Shown here: positions 51,387 to 57,693 of the stretch, piece after piece
How positions within the stretch are numbered: the first letter of the stretch is position 1
Layout: every line of letters starts with the position of its first letter
NCBI GenBank assembly: GCA_963717375.1
Contig: OY970329.1
Span: 1,612,001-1,676,000, forward strand
DNA from: VRUE01 sp963717375
GTDB taxonomy: Bacteria > Actinomycetota > Thermoleophilia > Solirubrobacterales > 70-9
DNA: 64,000 nt
Direction: 5' to 3'
Notes under the pieces: generated by a model
Databases searched by the model: none
What the model was told of the DNA's origin: nothing
Seen by the model: only the letters and a program-made list of their open reading frames with translations
Program-made: the position numbers and the translations under genes

Positions 51387-51803
51387 TCAGGCCTGGGTGT
51401 CCTCGGTCGAGAGGTTGTGGATGATCCCGTCGACCAGCATCTGGTTGGGGATCACGACCGTGGTGCCATCGCCCGGGTTGACGTAGGTGTAGGAGAGGGT
51501 GATGTCGGTGACCCGGCCGTCGACCTCCTCGAAGGTGATCCGGTCGCCGATCTTGATCGGCTGCGAGACGGCGAGCTGAACGCCGGCGACCATGTTGCCG
51601 ATCGTGTGCTGGGCGGCGAAGCCGATGATCGCCGCCAACACCGCTGTCGAGGCGAGGATCCCGGTTGCCAGCCGCTTCAGCTCGGTGAACTGGCTGAGCG
51701 CGATCGCAACGAGGACGAGGAAGACGATCAGGATGACCAGCCGGCGCAGGAAGCGCAGCCGGGTTTTGGTGGACCTCGAGACCTGTGAGACTGCCGGCGA
51801 CAT
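51387..51803 (-). CDS. Minimal MscS-family mechanosensitive channel protein
   Basis: The ATG at 51803 (MSPAVSQVSRSTKTRLRFL) gives 138 aa with one helix (LVILIVFLVLVAIALS), the pore-lining segment ILASTAVLAAIIGFAAQHTIGNMVAGVQLAVSQPIKIGDRI and the start of the beta domain (GRVTDITLSYTYVNPGDGTTVVIPNQMLVDGII). It lacks the first sensor helices and the long C-terminal cage of MscS (286 aa). Its start codon overlaps that of the divergent CPBP gene in a shared CATG. Confidence 0.82.
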   Translation of the reverse strand: MSPAVSQVSRSTKTRLRFLRRLVILIVFLVLVAIALSQFTELKRLATGILASTAVLAAIIGFAAQHTIGNMVAGVQLAVSQPIKIGDRITFEEVDGRVTDITLSYTYVNPGDGTTVVIPNQMLVDGIIHNLSTEDTQA

Positions 51804-52509
51804 GGAGGCCAACCTAGCCGCAACTGGGGAGCAGCGCGAGCCGATCCGCTTCCCGTACGCGAACTGGGGCCCTTGGGCCGCCGTCCTTGGTGTGCTCCTG
51901 GCTTTGGGGACCGGGATCGTGCTCTCGGTCCCGGTGCTGATCGAGGCCAAGCCGCCGAGCGGCGAAGACCTCGGCGACGTCGCCAGCGCGCTGATTCAGT
52001 TCGCCACCGCCCTTGGCTTCCTGCTCGTGCCGTTCGCGATCGCCGCCGGCCGGGGGGCGACGGTCCGGGAGGCCGCCGCGCAGCTCGGGCTGCGGCGCTT
52101 CAAGCCCTCGAACGTGAAGTGGATGTTCGCCGCGATCGGTGCCTACCTGCTCTTCTCGATCGTCTACATCGCGATCTTCGGGGCGCCGCACCAAAAGGAC
52201 ATCGCCGAAGACTTCGGCACCGTGCCGGTGCAGATTCTGCTGATCGTCGTCGCGGCGCCGATCAGCGAGGAGGTCTGCTTCCGCGGCATGCTCTTCGGCG
52301 GCCTGCGCGAGCGTCTGCCGCGGCTGGCCGCGGCCCTGATCAGCGGCCTGATCTTCGGCGGCCTGCACGCCACCACGGGCATCAGCGCGGTGCCGCCGCT
52401 GATCATCTTCGGCTTCGTTCTCGCGCTGCTCTACGAGAAGACCGGCTCGATCATCCCCGGAATCCTCCTGCACATGCTGAACAACTCAGTGGCGTTGCTC
52501 GGCCAGTAG
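51802..52509 (+). CDS. CPBP family intramembrane metalloprotease
   Basis: The ATG at 51802 (MEANLAATGEQREP) gives 235 aa with about seven helices. The catalytic motifs are EEVCFRGMLFG (EExxxR), GLIFGGLHA (His) and GILLHMLNNS (HxxxN), which define the CAAX/Abi-type intramembrane protease family. The upstream open frame is antisense to the MscS gene and is not coding. An intrinsic terminator follows directly. The substrate is unknown. Confidence 0.88.
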   Translation: MEANLAATGEQREPIRFPYANWGPWAAVLGVLLALGTGIVLSVPVLIEAKPPSGEDLGDVASALIQFATALGFLLVPFAIAAGRGATVREAAAQLGLRRFKPSNVKWMFAAIGAYLLFSIVYIAIFGAPHQKDIAEDFGTVPVQILLIVVAAPISEEVCFRGMLFGGLRERLPRLAAALISGLIFGGLHATTGISAVPPLIIFGFVLALLYEKTGSIIPGILLHMLNNSVALLGQ

Positions 52510-52517
52510 CCGCAAAG

Positions 52518-52543
52518 AAACGGCCCGCCGAGGCGGGCCGTTT
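52518..52543 (+). terminator. Intrinsic terminator after the CPBP protease gene
   Basis: AAACGGCCCGCC (52518-52529) pairs with GGCGGGCCGTTT (52532-52543), a GC-rich stem with a very tight loop, ending in a short T run 9 bases after the stop at 52509. Confidence 0.8.
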
Positions 52544-52597
52544 GGTGAGCCGCAAAAATGATGGCGGCGACCAGCTGACACCTGTAGCGAGGCTACC
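52544..52597 (+). other. Degenerate tRNA-like sequence, inverted relative to the one at 52711-52804
   Basis: GGTGAGCCGC (52544-52553) and GGCGGCGACCAGCTGACACCTG (52563-52584) closely match the 5' half of the minus-strand tRNA-like gene downstream; 52565-52584 agrees at about 17 of 20 bases. It can form a D-like stem (GCCGC/GCGGC), the same CAG-CTGACAC-CTG loop with GAC in the anticodon position, and a small variable-like stem TAGC-GAG-GCTA. No matching acceptor or T arm was found. Nothing was recognised in the rest of this gap, 52598-52710 and 52805-52916. Confidence 0.45.
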
Positions 52598-52710
52598 AAA
52601 GGAATTCACTCGGTCGCTGCGGTGTGAGGGTGGCTCGTTCAGCGGGCGCTACCCCGCAGGCCGCGTGACATTGCACCTCGCTCCGGCCCCCACTCGCGCA
52701 GCAATTCTGT

Positions 52711-52804
52711 TGGCGGAGGGCGGGGGACTCGAACCCCATTCGGACCACGTAGTCCGGACTTTCAGATGTCAGCTGATCGCCGCGACCTCGCGGCTTCACC
52801 CTCC
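52711..52804 (-). tRNA. Noncanonical tRNA-like gene: 8+4 acceptor branch, long variable arm, GAC anticodon position, encoded CCA
   Basis: On the minus strand 52804-52797 pairs with 52722-52715 (8 bp, one T-G wobble). The T stem is only GGGG/CCCC (52737-52734 with 52726-52723) around TTCGAGT. The D stem is 6 bp with a 4-base AGGT loop, as in selenocysteine tRNAs. The anticodon stem has 4 bp with loop CTGACAT (GAC at 52770-52768). A 6-bp variable arm (52756-52751 with 52746-52741) follows. The discriminator is G and CCA is encoded (52713-52711). Serine/Sec-type body with a valine-type anticodon: an allo-tRNA-like gene, or a decayed one. Confidence 0.5.
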
Positions 52805-52916
52805 GCTGGGCTGAAACGTATTGGCGACATTTGGCAAATCAAGGCGTGTCTCTCTTATTTGACAAGGAGCTGACTCTTTCGTCACACGACCGCCGCATCG
52901 GTAAGAATCCAGGCCC

Positions 52917-53876
52917 ATGAGCCGCCGCCTCGTCCCCACTCTGGTCCTTCTTGCGCTTTTCCTCGTTCCGGCCATGGCCTCGGCGGCAACTGCGCCTAAG
53001 GAAGCCGGCCCGCCCGATGCTGTCCTGAAGATCAAGGTCGGGCATCTGAAGGGCGGCAAGGCGCCGATTTACGGGACGGTGCCCGTGACCGGCTCGCTTT
53101 CGCCGTTCGTCGCGGGGCAGAAAGTCGAGGTGACCTTCTACCTCGACGGGCACCAGCTGCTCAGCCGTCAGGTCGCCGTGCAGAAGGGCAAGGGCGGCGC
53201 GGGCGCGTTCAAAGCCTCGATCATCGTTCGCGAGGACGGCAAGTATGCGGCGGCGGCCAAGCACGTCGCCACTCCGGAACTCGGTGCCGCCAGCACCGTG
53301 CGCAAGAGCTGGCGGGTCAGCTTCCCCGCCCTGCACCCAGGCCAGTGCGACAACGTCGTCAAGGGCTTCAAGAAGGCGATGGCGAAGATGGGCTACGTCG
53401 CCGGCGGCGGCTCCTGCTTCGACGGCCGCACCGGGCGCGAGGTGCTCGCCTACCGCAAGGTCAACGGGATGTCGCGCACCGAGCGCGCCGGCGAGGGGCT
53501 GGTCAAGGACGTCTTCGGCGGCCGTGGCGGCTATCGCGTCCGCTACCCCGACGCCGGCGAGCATGCCGAGGTGCCGCTCGACAAGCAGGTCCTCGTGCTC
53601 AGCAAGGGCGACAAGCCGTTCGCGATCTACCCGGTCTCGACCGGCAAGCCCTCGACCCCGACGGTCACCGGGCACTACACGTTCTACCGCCAGGAACCGG
53701 GCTACAACGCCGAGGGCATGTACTACTCCTTCTACTGGCACAACGGCTACGCGGTGCACGGCTACCACGAAGTGCCCACCTACGCCGCCAGTCACGGCTG
53801 CGTCCGCACCTTCATCGCCGACCAGCCGCGGATCTACGAACAACTCAACTACGGCGAGAGCATCTTCGTCTTCTAG
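52917..53876 (+). CDS. Secreted L,D-transpeptidase (YkuD family) with peptidoglycan-binding-like domain
   Basis: 319 aa with a signal peptide (LVPTLVLLALFLVPAMASAA). A beta-rich domain (about 35-135) precedes a PG-binding-like helical segment (FKKAMAKMGYVAGGGSCFDGRTGREVLAYRKVNG). The YkuD catalytic domain (about 215-319) has HGYHEV (281) and SHGCVR (His293, nucleophile Cys295). Such enzymes form 3-3 peptidoglycan cross-links, complementing the class A PBP upstream. An extra Cys pair (144, 167) may form a disulfide. Confidence 0.9.
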   Translation: MSRRLVPTLVLLALFLVPAMASAATAPKEAGPPDAVLKIKVGHLKGGKAPIYGTVPVTGSLSPFVAGQKVEVTFYLDGHQLLSRQVAVQKGKGGAGAFKASIIVREDGKYAAAAKHVATPELGAASTVRKSWRVSFPALHPGQCDNVVKGFKKAMAKMGYVAGGGSCFDGRTGREVLAYRKVNGMSRTERAGEGLVKDVFGGRGGYRVRYPDAGEHAEVPLDKQVLVLSKGDKPFAIYPVSTGKPSTPTVTGHYTFYRQEPGYNAEGMYYSFYWHNGYAVHGYHEVPTYAASHGCVRTFIADQPRIYEQLNYGESIFVF

Positions 53877-53888
53877 CTGGGGCCGACG

Positions 53889-54290
53889 GTGATAAGCGAG
53901 AGAGCCCTGAAAGCGGTTCTCGTCGTGATCGCCGCCTACCACGTCATCACCGGGGCGCTGGCGCTGATCGCGCCCGACACTTTCTTCGATCAGATCGGCC
54001 ACTACGGGATCGAGAACTCGCACTACGTCGGCGACGTGGGGGCGTTCATGCTGGCCTTTGGCGTGGCTGTCGGGATCGCGGTTGTGCGCCCCGCCTGGCG
54101 AGCGCCGATCCTCTGGCTTGGGGCACTCTGGTACGGCTTCCACGCGATCAACCATGCCTTTGACACGGGGGAGGCGAAGAGCGAGGCGCGCGGTTGGAGC
54201 GACACGCTGCTGATCGCGTTTGGAGGGGTCGCGTCCGCTTGGCTGGCGCGGGTATCGGAACGACTGAACATCGGCAACGCGTCTGAATAG
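53889..54290 (+). CDS. Four-helix membrane protein of unknown function
   Basis: 133 aa from GTG 53889, 12 bases after the transpeptidase gene. It has four predicted helices, with conserved-looking polar residues near the membrane (AAYHVITGALALIAPDTFFDQIGHYG, YGFHAINHAFDTGEA). The layout is that of small DUF4345/DoxX-like four-helix proteins. No enzymatic motif is visible. The next gene starts 9 bases later, so these genes are likely co-transcribed. Confidence 0.7.
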   Translation: MISERALKAVLVVIAAYHVITGALALIAPDTFFDQIGHYGIENSHYVGDVGAFMLAFGVAVGIAVVRPAWRAPILWLGALWYGFHAINHAFDTGEAKSEARGWSDTLLIAFGGVASAWLARVSERLNIGNASE

Positions 54291-54299
54291 GAGGCGGCG

Positions 54300-55244
54300 A
54301 TGAAGGTCTTCGTAGCGGGCGCGAGTGGAGCAATGGGCAGGCCACTGGTGCGCCGGCTCCTTGCGGCCGGCCACGAGGTGACCGGGATGACGCGGCGCGA
54401 GGATCGGGCGGCGGAGATCCGCGCGGCGGGAGCGGGCGCGGTGGTTTGCGACGTCTTCGACGCGGCGGCGCTGGAGTCGGCGGTCGTCGAGGCAGCGCCT
54501 GAGGTGGTCGTCCACCAACTCACCTCGCTGCCACCCCGGCTCGACTACAAAGCCAAGGACGATCCGCTTGCCGCGACCAACCGCGTGCGCAGCGAGGGCA
54601 CCCGCAACCTGATCGCGGCGGGGAAGGCCGCCGGTGTCCGTCGCCTCGTGGCCGAGAGCGTGGCGTTTCTCTACGCGCCCGAAGGAGACTGGGTCAAGGA
54701 CGAGGAGGCGCCCCTGTTCCACGACTCTCCGCCTCCCTTCGGCGGCGCGGTCGAGGCGCTCGCAGATCTCGAGCGCCAGGTGACCGGCGCCGAGGGGATC
54801 GAAGGTGTCGTCCTCCGCTATGGCTGGCTCTACGGGCCTGGCACCTACTTCGACCGCGATGGTTCGCAGACCGAAGAAGCGTTGAAGCGCCGCGTCCCGA
54901 TCGTCGGCAAGGGGACCGGCACCTTCTCCTTCCTCCAAGTCGAGGACGCCGCAGCGGCGACGGTCGCCGCGGTCGAGCGCGGCGCGCCCGGCGTTTACAA
55001 CGTCGTCGACGACGAGCCGGTGGCGATGCGGGACTGGGTGCCGGTCTTCGCTGAGGCGGTGGGCGCTAAGAAGCCTTTTCGAGTCCCAGTCTGGCTCGCT
55101 CGCCTGATCGCCGGCCCCGCTGCCGCCAACTCGGCGACCCAGCTGCGCGGCGCCTCCAACGCCAAGGCCAAGCGCGAGCTCGGTTGGCAGCCGAGCTACG
55201 CGAGTTGGCGCCAGGGCTTCCGCGACCCCGCGGCACGCGGCTAG
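54300..55244 (+). CDS. NAD(P)-dependent epimerase/dehydratase-like (extended SDR) protein
   Basis: The 314-aa protein begins with a Rossmann fold nucleotide site MKVFVAGASGAMGRPLVRRLL. It has VCDVFDAAAL, TNRVRSEGTRNLIAAG, VLRYGWLYGPGTYF and YNVVDDEPVAMRDWV, typical of NAD-dependent epimerase/dehydratase-like SDRs. The usual YxxxK catalytic pair is not obvious; the corresponding region reads PPPFGGAVEALADLERQV. Catalysis may therefore be altered or absent. Confidence 0.8.
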   Translation: MKVFVAGASGAMGRPLVRRLLAAGHEVTGMTRREDRAAEIRAAGAGAVVCDVFDAAALESAVVEAAPEVVVHQLTSLPPRLDYKAKDDPLAATNRVRSEGTRNLIAAGKAAGVRRLVAESVAFLYAPEGDWVKDEEAPLFHDSPPPFGGAVEALADLERQVTGAEGIEGVVLRYGWLYGPGTYFDRDGSQTEEALKRRVPIVGKGTGTFSFLQVEDAAAATVAAVERGAPGVYNVVDDEPVAMRDWVPVFAEAVGAKKPFRVPVWLARLIAGPAAANSATQLRGASNAKAKRELGWQPSYASWRQGFRDPAARG

Positions 55245-55257
55245 CGCCCGGCTTAGG

Positions 55258-55791
55258 ATGCGCGGCGTGCCCGACCTCGACGCCGCCAGGCAGACCCTGC
55301 TCACCGAGCTGCGCGAGCACTCTTTGGTGATCGGCGAAGTGACGCTGTCGAGCGGGGCCGTCGCGCAGTACTACGTCGATGCGCGTCGCGCCCTGCTGCG
55401 ACCCGCCGGGTTCCTCGCGGCTGGAGAGCTGATCGCAGCAGCCGCGGTCGAGGCCGGGGCCGATGCCGTCGGCGGCCCGGCGACCGCGGCGATTCCGCCC
55501 TCCTGCGCCGCCCTCGCCGTGCCCGCCGGGCAGGGCCTGGTCGGCTTCTTCGTCCGCGGCGAGCGCAAGCAGCACGGCCTGCAGCGCTGGGTCGAGGGGC
55601 CGGTCGAGCCGGGGGCGCGCTGCCTCGTGGTCGAGGACACGGTCACCTCCGGCGGCTCGACGGCAAGCGCGATCGAGCGGATCGTGGAGCAGGACCTGGA
55701 GGTAGCCGGAGTGATTGCTGTGCTCGACCGCCTTGCCGGCGGGGGGAGAGGATCGAAGCCGCCGCGGGCACTCCTTACCGCGCCCTGCTGA
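55258..55791 (+). CDS. pyrE: Orotate phosphoribosyltransferase, C-terminus frameshifted at a G6 run
   Basis: Forms OMP from orotate and PRPP. It shows LTLSSGAVAQYYVDARRALL, FFVRGERKQHG (catalytic loop) and the PRPP motif CLVVEDTVTSGGST. After VLDRLAGG the frame passes a run of six G (about 55741-55746) into an unrelated tail ending at 55791. Reading one base back gives ERIEAAAGTPYRALLTIDEIY and a stop at 55832, the expected PyrE C-terminus. So either one G is missing in the sequence, the gene is mutated, or ribosomes slip here. All catalytic parts are upstream. Confidence 0.85.
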   Translation: MRGVPDLDAARQTLLTELREHSLVIGEVTLSSGAVAQYYVDARRALLRPAGFLAAGELIAAAAVEAGADAVGGPATAAIPPSCAALAVPAGQGLVGFFVRGERKQHGLQRWVEGPVEPGARCLVVEDTVTSGGSTASAIERIVEQDLEVAGVIAVLDRLAGGGRGSKPPRALLTAPC

Positions 55792-55841
55792 CGATCGACG
55801 AGATCTACCCGGACCGTCCTGATCGGGGCTGAGCTGGAGCC

Positions 55842-56513
55842 ATGGAGCCCGACGCCGTTGAGATGCGCGTCCTCGGCTGCTTGATCGAGAAGCAGCACAC
55901 GACGCCTGACGCCTACCCACTCTCGCTCAACTCGCTGCGCGTCGCCTGCAACCAGGCCACCAACCGCGAGCCGGTCGTCGACTACGACGAGCAGACCGTG
56001 GTCGAGGCACTGCGTCGCCTCGCTTTACGCGGCTGGACCCGCCTGGCCAGCACCTCCGGCGCCCGTGCCCGCAAGTACCGCCACTTGCTCAAAGACGCCT
56101 TCGGTCTTGACGACGCCGAGGTCTCTCTGCTCGCCGTCTTGATGCTGCGCGGCCCGCAAACTCCCGGTGAGCTGAAGCAGCGCGGCCAGCGCCTGCACGA
56201 CTTCGCCGATCTTGCCGCGGTCCACGACACGCTCGACCGCCTGGTCGAGCGTGGCCAGGTCGCCCGACACGAACGCCGGCCGGGCCAGAAGGAGGACCGC
56301 TACGAGCAGTTGCTGGGCGGCGCCTCCACTCAGCCGGTGGCGGATATTGCGCCGGCCGATCCCGACGGGCAGGACCTGTCCCCGCTCGTGGCGGATCGCG
56401 GCGAGCCGGCGGAGGAGCTGACTCCCGCCGAGGACCGCCTCACGCGCCTAGAGCGCGAAGTAGCCGAGCTCCGCACCGAGCTCGCCGCCCTGCGCGCCGA
56501 TCTCGGCGACTGA
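55842..56513 (+). CDS. YceH/UPF0502 (DUF480) winged-helix protein
   Basis: 223 aa with the family start EMRVLGCLIEKQHTTPDAYPLSLNSLRVACNQATNREPVVDYDE. A second winged-helix unit follows (LLAVLMLRGPQTPGELKQRGQRLHDFADLAAVHDTLDRL), and a C-terminal coiled coil (LTRLEREVAELRTELAALRADLG). This matches YceH proteins throughout. Their role is not well defined; DNA binding is likely from the fold. It starts about 50 bases beyond the apparent pyrE stop, or 9 after the restored one. Confidence 0.88.
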   Translation: MEPDAVEMRVLGCLIEKQHTTPDAYPLSLNSLRVACNQATNREPVVDYDEQTVVEALRRLALRGWTRLASTSGARARKYRHLLKDAFGLDDAEVSLLAVLMLRGPQTPGELKQRGQRLHDFADLAAVHDTLDRLVERGQVARHERRPGQKEDRYEQLLGGASTQPVADIAPADPDGQDLSPLVADRGEPAEELTPAEDRLTRLEREVAELRTELAALRADLGD

Positions 56514-56602
56514 ACGCCCTTTCACCGCCCCAAGAACTGCCGCGCATAGTGGCGGCCCCAAGCTGCCTTGAGACACACTCCTTTCTCTCAAAAACTTCTA
56601 GC

Positions 56603-56631
56603 TTGACTTTATGAAAGTCTCCGTTTACAGT
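56603..56631 (+). promoter_or_regulatory. Consensus-like housekeeping promoter for the surface-protein locus
   Basis: TTGACT (56603-56608) is followed after exactly 17 bases by TACAGT (56626-56631), close to the -35/-10 consensus for the main sigma factor. It lies in an A/T-richer stretch about 100 bases upstream of the collagen-like gene and points towards it. Confidence 0.75.
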
Positions 56632-56640
56632 CTTTCGCGT

Positions 56641-56738
56641 CGTCTCTGAAGACGGCACAGGGACATAACCGAGCCTCGAGGAAGCCGCTAAGGGAAGCGG
56701 CGGGCAGAGGGGCTCACGGGACAAGGAGAGAGATCTAG
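56641..56738 (+). promoter_or_regulatory. Structured 5' leader with strong ribosome-binding site
   Basis: The leader can form CGTC/GACG (56641-56644 with 56651-56654). It can also form a two-tier stem, with GAGCC (56671-56675) pairing GGCTC (56711-56715) and enclosing GCCGCT (56684-56689) paired with AGCGGC (56696-56701). AAGGAGAGAGAT (56723-56734), just before the ATG at 56739, is identical to the site before the secreted-protein gene at 35735. It could be a regulatory RNA, but no known riboswitch class was recognised. Confidence 0.4.
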
Positions 56739-57611
56739 ATGTTCTCGACGCTACGCAACCGCTTCGGCATTCCGGGAGTCATCTCGGTCATCGCCTTGGT
56801 CTTCGCGATGTTTGGCGGCGCCTACGCCGCCACCAACTCTTCAGGCAGTGGCAAGGCCACCGCCTCCGCCAAGGCCAAGAAGGGTCCGAAGGGTCCCAAG
56901 GGAGCCAAGGGAGCCAAGGGCGACACCGGCCCGGCGGGACCGCAAGGGCCTGTAGGGCCGGCGGGAGCCAACGGCAAAGCCGGCTCCAACGGCTCCAACG
57001 GTGCGGCCGGCGCCGCGGGGCAGTCGGTCAGCGGTGTCCCGATCGCCGTCGGTGGGGCATGCGGTGCCGGAGTGAACGGTGTCAAATACACCCTCGGCGC
57101 CACCTCGACCAACGTCTGCAGCGGCAAAGAAGGCGCCCCGGGCAAAGACGGGGAAACCGGGTTCACCGAAACACTGCCTCCTGGGAAAACCCTAAGCGGA
57201 TCGTGGTCGGCGATCTCGAACCCAAAGTCGGCATACATGGCCTCCTCGATCTCCTTCGGCATCCCCTATCCAGGAGGCGCTCCCCCAACGCTCACCTACG
57301 CTCCGCAGACGCCGACAAACTGCTCAGCTCTGCCTGAACCGGAAAAAGCGGAATGCGAAGCCGACAACCAGGCCATCGCCGACGCTTGCCCGGGTAGCGC
57401 CTCGGCACCGGCGGCCGCACCGGGCTTCCTCTGCGTATACGAAGGCTTTACCCCTATCTCGCCACGCGCGGCCTTCCAGGCTGAACTCGCCGAAGCATTC
57501 CTCACTACCAGTGGAGACACTCTCCTCTTCGCGGGGGTTGAAGGCGAAAACGAAGAATTTGAACCCAGCCTCATGCTGGGCTCCTGGGCTGTCACGGCAC
57601 CGACCGCTTAG
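56739..57611 (+). CDS. Secreted collagen-like (Gly-X-Y) protein
   Basis: 290 aa. An N-terminal segment FSTLRNRFGIPGVISVIALVFAMFGGAYA acts as signal/anchor. A Lys-rich stretch leads to about 15 Gly-X-Y triplets (residues 49-94: GPKGPKGAKGAKGDTGPAG onward), a second short GAPGKDGETG piece, then a C-terminal domain with several cysteines. Bacterial collagen-like proteins form surface triple helices. It is the first gene after a good promoter and precedes two very large secreted proteins. Confidence 0.85.
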   Translation: MFSTLRNRFGIPGVISVIALVFAMFGGAYAATNSSGSGKATASAKAKKGPKGPKGAKGAKGDTGPAGPQGPVGPAGANGKAGSNGSNGAAGAAGQSVSGVPIAVGGACGAGVNGVKYTLGATSTNVCSGKEGAPGKDGETGFTETLPPGKTLSGSWSAISNPKSAYMASSISFGIPYPGGAPPTLTYAPQTPTNCSALPEPEKAECEADNQAIADACPGSASAPAAAPGFLCVYEGFTPISPRAAFQAELAEAFLTTSGDTLLFAGVEGENEEFEPSLMLGSWAVTAPTA

Positions 57612-57693
57612 CTCCACCACCCATCTATCCACCACTGAGGCCGGAGTGGCGACTGCTGCTCGCCGCTCCGGCCACGAGGCTCACCGGGTCAAT

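Noticed and set aside
52711..52804. Ordinary tRNA-Sec or tRNA-Ser
   Set aside because: The anticodon loop reads CTGACAT (GAC), not TCA or a Ser anticodon, and the alternative registers lack T33 or a stable stem.
52839..55304. 821-codon minus-strand frame
   Set aside because: Covers four well-supported plus-strand genes and has no domain.
56651..56720. GEMM (cyclic di-GMP) riboswitch, prompted by GCACAGGGACATAACC
   Set aside because: Only the first conserved segment looks similar; the later GCAAAGCC/GGCCUAA parts are missing.
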